The position numbers were made by a program, and so were the translations under genes. From Microbacterium sp. STN6 (GTDB lineage: Bacteria > Actinomycetota > Actinomycetes > Actinomycetales > Microbacteriaceae), in contig NZ_JAPMIT010000001.1 of the NCBI RefSeq assembly GCF_026410545.1, positions 620,001 through 684,000 on the forward strand: 64,000 bases of DNA, in the 5' to 3' direction. The notes under the pieces are model-generated. The model was not told where the DNA came from. It saw only the letters and a program-made list of their open reading frames with translations, and ran no database searches. Below, one piece after another: positions 41,314 to 49,179 of this stretch. Positions within the stretch are counted from its first letter, which is position 1; each line of letters opens with the position of its first letter.

Positions 41314-41937
41314 TCAGCCGCGGATGAGGCCGAGGCGGCGCGCCTCGGCCACCGCGAGCGTGCGCGAACCCACGCCAAGCTTCGTGAAGATGTGCACCAG
41401 GTGCGACTTCACGGTGGCCTCGCTGAGGAACAGCTCGCGCCCGATGTCCCGATTCGACCGCCCGGCCGCGACGAGGGTCAGCACCTCGCTTTCGCGGGCG
41501 CTCAGCGTCAGCTGAGGCGAACGCAACCGTGCGACGAGCCGCGTCGCGATGGCCGGGGCGAGCGCGCTCTCGCCCGCGGCGGCCGCCCGCACCGCGCTGA
41601 TCAGCTCGGCGGGCGGGGCGTCCTTCAGCAGGTAGCCGCTCGCGCCGGCCTCGACCGCGCCGAGGATGTCGGCATCCGTGTCGTAATTCGTCAAGATCAG
41701 CACCCGCGGCGCATCCGGGAGGTCCCGGATCTGCCTCGTCGCCTCGGCTCCCTGCATGTCGCCGCCGAACTGCAGGTCGAGCAGCACCACGTCGGGCCGG
41801 AGTTCGGATGCAAGGGCGACGGCATCGCGTGCGGTCGCCGCCTGCGCGATGACGGCGAGGTCCGGCTCGGTCTCGAACAGGGCGAGGAGGCCGGCGCGAA
41901 CTACCGGGTGGTCGTCGGCGAGCAGCATCCGAATCAT
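41314..41937 (-). CDS. NarL/LuxR-type response regulator
   Basis: 207 residues. The receiver domain has the acidic pair in LLADDHP, the phospho-acceptor D54 in [10 protein letters not shown] and the conserved lysine in GYLLKDAPP. The C-terminal LuxR HTH reads [36 protein letters not shown]. Its ATG overlaps the stop of the sensor kinase gene by 4 nt, so the two form one system. The likely target is the divergent ABC exporter operon, whose shared promoter region contains a 9-bp inverted repeat. Confidence 0.95.
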   Translation of the reverse strand: MIRMLLADDHPVVRAGLLALFETEPDLAVIAQAATARDAVALASELRPDVVLLDLQFGGDMQGAEATRQIRDLPDAPRVLILTNYDTDADILGAVEAGASGYLLKDAPPAELISAVRAAAAGESALAPAIATRLVARLRSPQLTLSARESEVLTLVAAGRSNRDIGRELFLSEATVKSHLVHIFTKLGVGSRTLAVAEARRLGLIRG

Positions 41938-43139
41938 CGCCCATCCTCGCTCTCGGCCGGGGGCAGCGGGAACGAGACCGCAACCGCAGTGCCGGCGCCG
42001 AGGCTCGACTCGACGCTTGCCGTGCCGCCGAGCCGTGCGACGCGTTCGCGCATCGCCGCGATGCCGAACGACGCCCCCGAACGGGCCAGGTCGCCCAGGC
42101 CGGCCGCGTCGAAGCCGCGCCCGTCGTCGATCACGTCGAGGCTCACCGAGTCGTCCATGTAGCTCAGCGTCACGTCGGCCCGCGACGCCTGCGCGTGCTG
42201 GGTGACGTTCGCCAGCGACGCCTGCGCGACGCGGAGAAGGGCCGTCTCGATCGTCATCGGAACGGGCGCCGTATCGCCGCTCACGTGCACCGTGACCGGC
42301 ACGCCGCTGACCTGCTGGGTCGTCGCGCCCAGGCGCCGAAGCGCCCCCTCGATTCCCTGCTCGTCGAGGGCGCGCGGCGTCAGCTCCCTGATGAACCGGC
42401 GGGTCTCGGCCAGATCGTCTGCCGCGGTTTGCCGAGCCAGCCGCAGATGCTCCATGGCCGGATGCGCGGGGTCAGCCTTCTCGACCGCGTGCAGCAGCAG
42501 CTGGATGCTCGAGAGGCCCTGCGCCACGGTGTCGTGGATCTCGCGCGCCAGCCGCGCCCGTTCGGCGAGCACGCCGGCCTCGCGCTCCGTCTCGGCGAGT
42601 CTGGAGCGCGTGGCAAGCAGATCGGCGATGAGCTTCTCGCGTTCGCGCGCCTCGCGGAACATGGCGCGGTAGCCGAGCGCGATCGCGACGGCGAGGCCGG
42701 CCCCGATTACGGGCCCGATCACACCGCCGATGCTCCATCCGCTGTGCAGGCCGAGCGCGACGATCGTGTACGCGGTCGAGAGGGCGACGATGACGACGTT
42801 CCACGGCGCGGCTACGAGGTGCAGGAACAGGAAGAACAGGGGGAAGACGAGAAAGGCGGCGTCGGGGGTGAGCACGAGCAGAACGGCCCACTCGAGCACG
42901 AGCGCCGTCAGCCATGCCGCCTTCGCGAGGATGTGAGTGAGCGCGTTGCGCAAGGGGCCGCCGGCCGCGTAGGTGAGGGCGAACACGCAGCCGATCGCCA
43001 GCACGGCAGCCCAGCGCGGCCCGACAGGATCGCCGGCCTGCGGCGCGTGCACCACGACGAAGGCGATCAGGCCGACCATGAGAACGTGCAGCCCCACGCG
43101 CAGCGTCGTGAAGACCGGGGCGAGCGAGGAGTGGTTCAT
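41934..43139 (-). CDS. Membrane sensor histidine kinase (NarX/DesK class)
   Basis: 401 residues. Five or six N-terminal membrane helices (residues 15-160) with short loops suggest sensing inside the membrane. A short coiled segment then leads to the HisKA_3 domain, with the phospho-acceptor H202 in [20 protein letters not shown]. The HATPase domain has the N-box [11 protein letters not shown] and G-box DDGRGFD, then [19 protein letters not shown]. It phosphorylates the response regulator encoded by the overlapping downstream gene. TAGGCT (43149-43154, reverse strand) lies 9 nt before the ATG. Confidence 0.94.
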   Translation of the reverse strand: MNHSSLAPVFTTLRVGLHVLMVGLIAFVVVHAPQAGDPVGPRWAAVLAIGCVFALTYAAGGPLRNALTHILAKAAWLTALVLEWAVLLVLTPDAAFLVFPLFFLFLHLVAAPWNVVIVALSTAYTIVALGLHSGWSIGGVIGPVIGAGLAVAIALGYRAMFREAREREKLIADLLATRSRLAETEREAGVLAERARLAREIHDTVAQGLSSIQLLLHAVEKADPAHPAMEHLRLARQTAADDLAETRRFIRELTPRALDEQGIEGALRRLGATTQQVSGVPVTVHVSGDTAPVPMTIETALLRVAQASLANVTQHAQASRADVTLSYMDDSVSLDVIDDGRGFDAAGLGDLARSGASFGIAAMRERVARLGGTASVESSLGAGTAVAVSFPLPPAESEDGR

Positions 43140-43181
43140 GTCGCGATCAGCCTAACGAGCGGATGCGGCAGCGGCATCCAT

Positions 43182-43210
43182 CGAAAGTCGGCACGCGGGC
43201 TCGACTTTCG
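43182..43210. promoter_or_regulatory. 9-bp inverted repeat between the two-component and ABC operons
   Basis: CGAAAGTCG (43182-43190) and CGACTTTCG (43202-43210) are perfect complements with centres 20 bp apart, two helical turns. It lies in the shared upstream region of the kinase and permease genes, a natural binding site for the LuxR-type response regulator. Confidence 0.6.
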
Positions 43211-43334
43211 TGGGGCGATCCGTGACCGGGTGGACGATGTGCCGGCCACCCGCCGCGACGGAAGCTGAGGAGGTCTTGCCGGTTCACCCGTGCCTGCCGA
43301 TGGCGGGCCGCACCGGCGCAGGAAAGGAACTGAC

Positions 43335-44432
43335 GTGTTCGTCGCCCTACGCGACCTGCGGCATGCCCGCGGCCGCTTCATTCTCATCGGCTCGGTTGTC
43401 GCGCTGATCACCCTGCTTGTCGGGTTCCTCGGCGGGCTCACGCAGGGGCTCGCGAACGCCAACATCTCGTCGCTGACATCGCTGAGTCTCGACCGGTTCG
43501 TCTTCGAGCAGCCGGGCGACGGGCAGCAGTTGAGCTTCTCCGACTCGACCGTGACCCGCGAGCAGGCGAGCACGTGGTCGACCGCTCGGGGCGTGGACGC
43601 GGCGGAGCCCATCGGCATCGCCACCGCCAAGGCGACGGCGACCGGAGGATCCCAGACCACGGCGGCCCTCTTCGGCGTGCGCCACTCGCTCGAGGGCATG
43701 GCCGGCGACCAGACGCTGCCCGCCGGGCCAGGCCAGGTCGTGCTGTCGCAGCCGGCCGCCGACAAGCTCGACGCCACGACGGGTGCGCGTGTGCACATCG
43801 CGGGCGCCTCGTATCGGGTCGCCGCCGTCGACGGATCGGCCCAGTACAGCCACATGCCCGTCATCTGGATGCCGCTGGCGGATTGGCAGAGCGTCGCGAG
43901 TGCACAGTCGGCCGGTGCCGCGCCCTACGCCACCGTGCTCGCGGTCACGCTCGGCGACGGCGCTGACACGGCGGCCATCGACCATGCCGCCGCGACCGAG
44001 TCGACCGGTCTGATCCCGGCGCTGCTCGCCATCGACGGGTTCCGCAGCGAGATCGGCTCCCTTCTCATGATGATGGCGTTGCTGTTCGGCATCTCGGCGC
44101 TCGTGATCGGGGCGTTCTTCACCGTCTGGACCCTGCAGCGACTCGGCGATATCGCGGTACTCAAGGCGCTGGGGTCGACGACGGGCGCGCTCGTCAGAGA
44201 CGGATTGGGCCAGGCCCTCATCGTGCTCGTCGTCGGCGTGGGCCTCGGGATCGGCATCACCGCCGGCGTCGGCGCCCTCATCTCGGGTGCCGTTCCGTTC
44301 GTGGTCAGCCAGCTCACGACGCTCGTGCCGGCCGTCGCCATGATCGCTCTCGGGCTCGCCGGCGCGGGCTTCGCGCTGCGCAGCGTCACCAGGGTGGACC
44401 CGCTGACGGCGTTGAACGGGCAGAACGCGTGA
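43335..44432 (+). CDS. ABC transporter permease, FtsX/MacB type
   Basis: 365 residues from a GTG behind AGGAAAGGAAC. It has one N-terminal helix (FILIGSVVALITLLVGFLGG), a large external domain (about residues 45-235), then three helices (LLMMMALLFGISALVIGAFF, ALIVLVVGVGLGIGITAGVG, LVPAVAMIALGLAGAGFAL) and the typical VTRVDPLTALNG end. MacB-type permeases do not carry substrate through the membrane in the usual way but drive export of peptides or antibiotics from outside. It is coupled to the ATPase gene that follows and divergent from the two-component system, as in antimicrobial-peptide resistance modules. Confidence 0.9.
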   Translation: MFVALRDLRHARGRFILIGSVVALITLLVGFLGGLTQGLANANISSLTSLSLDRFVFEQPGDGQQLSFSDSTVTREQASTWSTARGVDAAEPIGIATAKATATGGSQTTAALFGVRHSLEGMAGDQTLPAGPGQVVLSQPAADKLDATTGARVHIAGASYRVAAVDGSAQYSHMPVIWMPLADWQSVASAQSAGAAPYATVLAVTLGDGADTAAIDHAAATESTGLIPALLAIDGFRSEIGSLLMMMALLFGISALVIGAFFTVWTLQRLGDIAVLKALGSTTGALVRDGLGQALIVLVVGVGLGIGITAGVGALISGAVPFVVSQLTTLVPAVAMIALGLAGAGFALRSVTRVDPLTALNGQNA

Positions 44433-44491
44433 GCGGCGCAGAGCATCCGCTTGATTCAATGAACGCCACTATGTACGAGGAAGTGAACACC

Positions 44492-45178
44492 ATGATCAGT
44501 CTCGAGAACGTGACCCTGACCTACCCGGATGGCGAGCGCACGGTCGTCGCGGTCGACAATGCGACGCTCGCCGTGCCGGCCGGCAGCGTGACCGCCATCA
44601 CCGGGCCGAGCGGATCAGGCAAGTCCAGCCTGTTGGCCGTCGCCGCCGGCCTTATCAAGCCGACCAGCGGTCGCGCCATGATCGACGGCGTGGACGCCGC
44701 GGCCCTGTCGCGGGAGGAGACGACACGGCTGCGCCGGGAGAAGATCGGCATCGTCTTTCAGAGCCCCAGCCTCGTGCCCTCACTCACGGCGCTTGAGCAG
44801 CTCGAGGTGATGCGGCGCCTCGGCGGCCCCCGTCGGGAGCGTGCGGGGGCGCGAGGCCGGGCGGCCGAGCTGCTCGACGCCGTGGGGCTCGCCGGCAGCG
44901 AGCACAAGCGGCCCGCCCAGCTCTCCGGCGGGCAGCGGCAGCGGGTCAACATCGCGCGGGCGCTCATGAACGAACCACGAGTACTCATCGTGGACGAGCC
45001 GACCAGCGCACTCGACCAGCGGCGTGGGGCCGCGATCATCGAACTGATCCTCGCCATGACGGCCGAGTTCGGGACGTCGACGCTTCTCGTCACGCACGAC
45101 CAGTCGCACCTGCCGATGGCCGACGCCGTCGAGCGCATGGTCGACGGCGTGCTGACGCGAGTTGAGGAGGCCGCTTGA
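44492..45178 (+). CDS. ABC transporter ATP-binding protein (MacB/LolD type)
   Basis: 228 residues. Walker A GPSGSGKSSLLAV, Q-loop FQSPSLVPSLTALEQL, signature LSGGQRQRVNIARAL, Walker B VLIVDEPTSALD and switch His in LLVTHDQSH are all intact. The ATG at 44492 is chosen because the family starts with this MISLENVTLTY strand and GAGGAA lies upstream. The frame is open back to a GTG at 44429 that overlaps the permease stop, so a 21-residue longer form is possible. With the permease it forms the energy unit of a small exporter. Confidence 0.92.
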   Translation: MISLENVTLTYPDGERTVVAVDNATLAVPAGSVTAITGPSGSGKSSLLAVAAGLIKPTSGRAMIDGVDAAALSREETTRLRREKIGIVFQSPSLVPSLTALEQLEVMRRLGGPRRERAGARGRAAELLDAVGLAGSEHKRPAQLSGGQRQRVNIARALMNEPRVLIVDEPTSALDQRRGAAIIELILAMTAEFGTSTLLVTHDQSHLPMADAVERMVDGVLTRVEEAA

Positions 45179-45187
45179 ACTGACGCC

Positions 45188-45270
45188 GGTTGAGGAGGCC
45201 GCGTAGCGGCCGTCTCGAAACCCTGCTCCGACGGCGGTTTCGAGACGCCGGCTTTGCCGGCTCCTCAACC
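45188..45270. repeat. Dispersed palindromic repeat, best-formed cross-shaped copy
   Basis: Outer stem GGTTGAGGAG (45188-45197) with CTCCTCAACC (45261-45270). Left arm hairpin GCCGC-GTA-GCGGC (45198-45210). Inner stem CGTCTCGAAACC (45211-45222) with GGTTTCGAGACG (45236-45247), and a 13-nt loop. Right arm hairpin CCGGC-TTT-GCCGG (45248-45260). Every stem is perfect, so the unit can form a four-way cross in DNA or RNA. It follows the ABC ATPase stop (45178). Confidence 0.9.
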
Positions 45271-45275
45271 CGCTT

Positions 45276-45376
45276 TACTCGGCGTCGAGACGCCGGCTTT
45301 GCCGGCTCCTCAACCCGCTCTACTCGGCGTCGAGACGCCGGCTTTGCCGGCTCCTCAACCCGCTCTACTCGGCGTC
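45276..45376. repeat. 45-bp tandem array joining repeat halves to a gene's stop codon
   Basis: 45276-45320 and 45321-45365 are identical 45-bp units, each holding TACTCGGCGTC plus the right half of the palindromic repeat. A further TACTCGGCGTC at 45366-45376 is the genuine 3' end of the acidic protein gene (codons D-A-E-stop, reverse strand). Earlier units therefore carry copies of that gene's end, which shows the direction of amplification. Confidence 0.85.
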
Positions 45377-45565
45377 GGTGTCGTCGTCGAGCACGACCGG
45401 ACGCTCGGCGTCGGGCAGATCCTCGTCGTCGGCTTCGTCGTCATCGAGGGGCCGATCCTCGTCTTCGACCGGCGCATCCTCTGGCTCGTAATCGCCCTCC
45501 TGGGCGGCCGTGAACTCGTCGTCACCCTCAGGTTCAGGCTCGCGCTCGTCATCCACCTCGCTCAT
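45365..45565 (-). CDS. Small highly acidic protein, unknown function
   Basis: 66 residues, of which about half are Asp or Glu (for example DDDEADDEDLPDAE), with no hydrophobic core, so it is probably disordered. The start is supported by a TAGCCT box 6 nt before the ATG. The last codons (D-A-E-stop) and the region after them are caught up in a 45-bp tandem array. Acidic mini-proteins can act as nucleic-acid mimics or charge buffers, but nothing here shows that. It is probably a real gene because of the promoter and strong composition bias. Confidence 0.6.
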   Translation of the reverse strand: MSEVDDEREPEPEGDDEFTAAQEGDYEPEDAPVEDEDRPLDDDEADDEDLPDAERPVVLDDDTDAE

Positions 45566-45571
45566 GTTTCA

Positions 45572-45577
45572 AGGCTA
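45572..45577 (-). promoter_or_regulatory. -10 box, leaderless promoter of the acidic protein gene
   Basis: TAGCCT on the reverse strand, 6 nt before the ATG at 45565. Confidence 0.5.
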
Positions 45578-45629
45578 CGCCGACGCCCTCGATTCGCGAC
45601 AGGTGCACAGGCTGCGCTAGACAAGGAAC

Positions 45630-46262
45630 ATGGCACACAGCATCCAGATCGAGATCGAACGAAAGTATGACGTCGACGACGACACGGCTGTTCCCGACCC
45701 CGTGGGCATCGGAACCATCGCCATCGCCGAACGTCCCGAGACCACCACACTCCTTGCCGTCTACTTCGACACCGTCGACCTCGACCTCGCACGCAACCGC
45801 ACCGCGCTGCGTCGCAGGGAAGGTGGGGCGGATGCCGGTTGGCACCTCAAGATCGCCCGGCTCGACGCCGTCGGCCGCACCGAGCACCACTGGCCGCTGA
45901 CCGACGCGTCGGTCGTGCCGGACGAGGTCCGCGCCGAGGTTCGCGACATCGTCGGCGACAAGCCTCTCGTTCCCGTCGCTCGCGTGGAGAACACGCGCAG
46001 CACCACGCGCCTGCTCGACGCGGCCGGCTACCCGGTCGCCGAGCTCTGTGACGACCACGTGCATGCCGACGACCTGCGCTCGCGCGTGGCGCGCACCTGG
46101 CGCGAGTGGGAGGTCGAGCTGCTGGCGGCCGCGCCCGAGGGGGAGAGGGAGCGCACAGAGCTTCTCGACGGAGTGGAGGGCGCCGTCATCCGGGCGGGAG
46201 CCCGGACATCCGTCAGTTCGTCGAAGCTGGCGCGTGCGCTCGGTCTCGACGCCCTCGCCTGA
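45630..46262 (+). CDS. CYTH domain protein (triphosphate tunnel metalloenzyme)
   Basis: 210 residues. The defining EIERKYDV motif is at the N-terminus, followed by alternating charged strands: VYFDTVDLDLARNRTALRRREGG, GWHLKIARLD, PVARVENTRSTTRLL, CDDHVHAD and WREWEVELL. CYTH enzymes bind triphosphates in a beta-barrel tunnel and act as inorganic triphosphatases, thiamine triphosphatases or adenylate cyclases. The protein lacks the C-terminal CHAD domain often fused in actinobacteria. AAGGAAC precedes the ATG. Hydrolysis of inorganic triphosphate is the most probable activity. Confidence 0.88.
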   Translation: MAHSIQIEIERKYDVDDDTAVPDPVGIGTIAIAERPETTTLLAVYFDTVDLDLARNRTALRRREGGADAGWHLKIARLDAVGRTEHHWPLTDASVVPDEVRAEVRDIVGDKPLVPVARVENTRSTTRLLDAAGYPVAELCDDHVHADDLRSRVARTWREWEVELLAAAPEGERERTELLDGVEGAVIRAGARTSVSSSKLARALGLDALA

Positions 46263-46355
46263 GCCGCGTTCGGTTCGCACGACGCGTCGATTTGGGGCGC
46301 GGGCCCCGGCTCCGGCATGATCAAGTCGGGGAGATCACGAGGGAGCCACACGCGT

Positions 46356-47384
46356 ATGAAGATCGGAATCCTGACCAGCGGAGGGGACTGTCCCGGCCTG
46401 AACGCCGTCATTCGCGGCGCGGTTCTCAAGGGCGACCGCGTCTACGGCGACGAGTTCGTCGGATTCCGCTACGGCTGGCGCGGCGTGGTCAACGGCGACA
46501 TGGTCGCTCTCGACCGGCACAGCGTGCGCGGCCTGTCGCGTCAGGGCGGCACGATTCTCGGCTCCAGCCGAACCAACCCGTTCGAGGGCGAGAACGGCGG
46601 CCCCGAGAACATTCAGCGACTCTTCGACGAGAACGGCATCGACGCCGCCATCGCGATTGGTGGCGAGGGAACGCTCACGGCAGCCCGAAGGCTGACGGAT
46701 GCCGGGCTCAAGATCGTCGGAGTGCCGAAGACGATCGACAACGACCTGGCCGCCACTGACTATTCGTTCGGTTTCGACACGGCGGTCGAGATCGCGACCG
46801 AGGCCATCGACCGGCTGCGCACGACCGCGGAGTCGCACCAGCGCTGCATGATCGTGGAGGTCATGGGCCGCCACGTCGGCTGGATCGCGCTGCACTCGGG
46901 CATGGCGGGCGGCGCGCACGCCATCCTGATCCCCGAGCAGCCGCAGTCGATCGAGCAGATCTGCGAGTGGGTCGAGCACGTGCGCGATCGAGGGCGTGCC
47001 CCCGTCGTCGTGGTGTCTGAGGGCTTCCACCTGAACACCATGGAGGAGGCGCACTCGCACAAGGGCCTCGATGCCTTCAACCGGCCCCGCCTCGGCGGCA
47101 TCGGCGAGCTGCTCGCGCCCATGATCGAGGCGCGCACCGGCATCGAGTCGCGTGCGACCGTCATCGGCCATATTCAGCGCGGCGGCGTGCCGAGCGCGTA
47201 CGACCGCGTGCTTGCCACCCGCCTCGGGCTCGCCGCGATCGATGCCGTGCAGGAAGGCAACTGGGGCAGCATGGTGTCGCTGCGCGGCACCGAGGTCGAG
47301 ACCGTGAGCATCGCCGAGGCGACCGGCGGGCTGAACACGGTTCCGCAGCACCGCTACGACGAGGCCGCGCTGCTCTTCGGCTGA
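46356..47384 (+). CDS. pfkA: 6-phosphofructokinase (ATP-dependent, group III)
   Basis: 342 residues. The enzyme phosphorylates fructose 6-phosphate in glycolysis. KIGILTSGGDCPGLNAVIRG opens the protein, followed by the nucleotide motif AIGGEGTLTAA, the catalytic PKTIDNDL and MGRHVGWIALHSG. The phosphoryl-donor position is Gly in GGEGT, which indicates ATP rather than pyrophosphate (PPi enzymes have Asp), although the following PKTIDND has the lysine of group III enzymes. The ATG at 46356 is the natural start before the first strand. zapE follows after 12 nt. Confidence 0.95.
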   Translation: MKIGILTSGGDCPGLNAVIRGAVLKGDRVYGDEFVGFRYGWRGVVNGDMVALDRHSVRGLSRQGGTILGSSRTNPFEGENGGPENIQRLFDENGIDAAIAIGGEGTLTAARRLTDAGLKIVGVPKTIDNDLAATDYSFGFDTAVEIATEAIDRLRTTAESHQRCMIVEVMGRHVGWIALHSGMAGGAHAILIPEQPQSIEQICEWVEHVRDRGRAPVVVVSEGFHLNTMEEAHSHKGLDAFNRPRLGGIGELLAPMIEARTGIESRATVIGHIQRGGVPSAYDRVLATRLGLAAIDAVQEGNWGSMVSLRGTEVETVSIAEATGGLNTVPQHRYDEAALLFG

Positions 47385-47395
47385 GCGAGGTGGCC

Positions 47396-47483
47396 GGTGG
47401 CCGACCAGCGCCCTGAGGAGGCCGCCTCGCGGCCGGTGGCCGACCAGCGCCCTGAGGAGGCCGCCTCGCGGCCGTCTCGAAGG
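47396..47483. repeat. 39-bp direct duplication built on palindromic-repeat half-sites, inside zapE 5' end
   Basis: Two 39-bp units start at 47396 and 47435. Each ends in the half-site TGAGGAGGCCGCCTCGCGGCC (47414-47434 and 47453-47473); only the second continues into GTCTCGAAGG. In the zapE frame they encode VADQRPEEAASRP twice. It is the only copy of the family lying in coding sequence here. Confidence 0.8.
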
Positions 47484-48536
47484 TTGGTGGCGCGCGGCGA
47501 AACACGAGACCCGTTCGCCTCGGCCGCCGCCTCGGCCGGCTTTGCCCTCGACCCCGCCCAGCGTACGATCGCCGAGCGTCTGACTTGGCTCGGCACCGCG
47601 CTCCGCGACGCCGAGCCAGGCGCCCCCGCCCCGCGCGGCATCTACCTCTGGGGCCCGGCCGGCCGCGGCAAGACCTGGCTGCTCGACACGTTCGAGGCGA
47701 GCCAGCCCGCGGGGCGCGTGCGCCGCATCCATTTTCATGGCTTCTTCCGTGAACTGCACGAGAGCATCCAGCGCAACCGCCAGCAGACGGATGCCGCGGC
47801 GAACGCCATCGAGGCCGCCATCGACGAGCTGCTTGGCGGGGCATCGCTGCTGCACTTCGAGGAATTCCATGTGCACGACTCGGGCAACGCCGCGCTGCTC
47901 GTGCGGCTGCTCGAGGCGCTCTTCGCGAAGGGCGTCACGCTCATCGCCAGCTCCAACTACGCGCCGGCCGACCTGTTCGCCGACCCGGAATTCCACTACG
48001 TGTTCCGGCCCGGCATCGCGCTGATCACGCAGCACCTCGACGTGCTCGAGCTCGACGGCGGAGTGGACTACCGCCGTGCCGCGTCCGCGGCGTCGCCCGA
48101 CTCGCGTCGCGGCTTCGCCAACGGACGATGGCTGGTCCGCGCAGCGGGCGGACAGCCCTCGCGCGACACACCGCCGAAGCCGGAGCCGCACGAGGCGGTC
48201 GTGCTCACGGTCGACGGCCGCAGCATCCGTGCCCGCCGTGCAGACCGCGGCGCGGTGTGGTTCACCTTCGACGAGCTTCTGGAAGAGAGCACGGCCGTCA
48301 GCGACTACCTCACGCTCAGCGCTCGCTACCGCTCCTGGGTTCTCGACGAGGTGCCCGACTTCGCCCGCACATCGGCCGGCGCGCGCCAGCGTTTCGTCAA
48401 CCTCATCGACGTGCTGTGCGACCTCGACATCGAGCTCACCGTCATCGCCGCGACAACCCGCGACGCGCTCGGCTCGGTCGACGACCTGCCCGCGGACATG
48501 CCCCGCACCCTCAGCCGCCTGGCCCTCTTGGGCTAG
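47397..48536 (+). CDS. zapE: Cell division ATPase ZapE (AFG1-like)
   Basis: 379 residues from a GTG with GAGGTGG upstream. AFG1/ZapE P-loop ATPases act at the division septum in E. coli and in protein quality control in mitochondria. Walker A is GIYLWGPAGRGKTWLLDTF, and the family motif HFHGFFRELHESI follows. Then come LLHFEEFHVHDSGNA (Walker B region), TLIASSNYAPADLF and the C-terminal LDEVPDF...RFVNLIDVLCD. The first 30 residues are made of a duplicated mobile-repeat sequence, so translation may really begin at the GTG at 47487 (349 residues). The core is intact and functional-looking. Confidence 0.85.
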   Translation: MADQRPEEAASRPVADQRPEEAASRPSRRLVARGETRDPFASAAASAGFALDPAQRTIAERLTWLGTALRDAEPGAPAPRGIYLWGPAGRGKTWLLDTFEASQPAGRVRRIHFHGFFRELHESIQRNRQQTDAAANAIEAAIDELLGGASLLHFEEFHVHDSGNAALLVRLLEALFAKGVTLIASSNYAPADLFADPEFHYVFRPGIALITQHLDVLELDGGVDYRRAASAASPDSRRGFANGRWLVRAAGGQPSRDTPPKPEPHEAVVLTVDGRSIRARRADRGAVWFTFDELLEESTAVSDYLTLSARYRSWVLDEVPDFARTSAGARQRFVNLIDVLCDLDIELTVIAATTRDALGSVDDLPADMPRTLSRLALLG

Positions 48537-48588
48537 GGCTTGTTCCTCTTCGGTGTTGCCACGGTGCAGCGAGGTGGCGGGGAGGAGT

Positions 48589-49158
48589 TCAGTCGCAGAC
48601 CGATCGCACAACGCGTGCAGGCGAGCCGACGACGACCGCGTTCTCAGGGACAGACTTCGTCACGACGGATGCCGCGGCGACCACCGCGTTGTCGCCGATC
48701 GTCACGCCGGGCAGCACCGTGACGTTCGAGCCGATCCACACGTTTCGGCCGATCACGATGGGCGCCGGAAGCATGTCGCCGCGCCGGCTCGGGGCCAGGT
48801 CGTGGTTGAGCGTAGCGAGCACTGCGTTGTGACCGATCAGGCAATCGTCACCGATGACGATGCCGCCCTGATCCTGGAATCGGCACCCCGAGTTGATGAA
48901 GACGCGTGCGCCGAGCGTGATGTTCTTGCCGAAGTCGGCAGAGAACGGCGGAAATACCGTGACCGAGTCGTCAACCGGCCGGCCGGTCAGCTCCGCCAGC
49001 AGCGCCCGCACGCGCTCGGGCTCGTGATAGCCGCCGTTGAGCTCACCCGTGATGCGCAGCGCGTCCTGGCTGACACGGTGCATGACGCGATGCAGAGGCG
49101 AGTCGCTCCTGATCGGTGCGCCGGAGTTCAGTGCCGTGAGCAGGTCGTCGAGTTCCAC
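48589..49158 (-). CDS. Sugar O-acetyltransferase (LacA/Maa type, left-handed beta helix)
   Basis: 189 residues, GTG start. Hexapeptide repeats run from about residue 70 to 185: ITLGARVFINSGCRFQDQGGIVIGDDCLIGHNAVLATLNHD (catalytic His in the TLNHD loop), IGRNVWIGSNVTVLPGVTIGDNAVVAAASVVTKSVPENAVVVGSPARVV. It transfers acetyl from acetyl-CoA to a sugar hydroxyl. The N-terminal helical segment matches the mac domain. It lies 21 nt after the aldo/keto reductase gene on the same strand. Maltose, galactoside or another sugar cannot be distinguished. Confidence 0.9.
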   Translation of the reverse strand: MELDDLLTALNSGAPIRSDSPLHRVMHRVSQDALRITGELNGGYHEPERVRALLAELTGRPVDDSVTVFPPFSADFGKNITLGARVFINSGCRFQDQGGIVIGDDCLIGHNAVLATLNHDLAPSRRGDMLPAPIVIGRNVWIGSNVTVLPGVTIGDNAVVAAASVVTKSVPENAVVVGSPARVVRSVCD

Positions 49159-49179
49159 ATCATCAGCCTGTCACGCGGC

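Noticed and set aside
44429-44491. Longer ABC ATPase starting at a GTG that overlaps the permease stop
   Set aside because: Possible, but the extra 21 residues do not belong to the ATPase fold and a better-placed ATG with upstream GAGGAA follows; kept only as an alternative.
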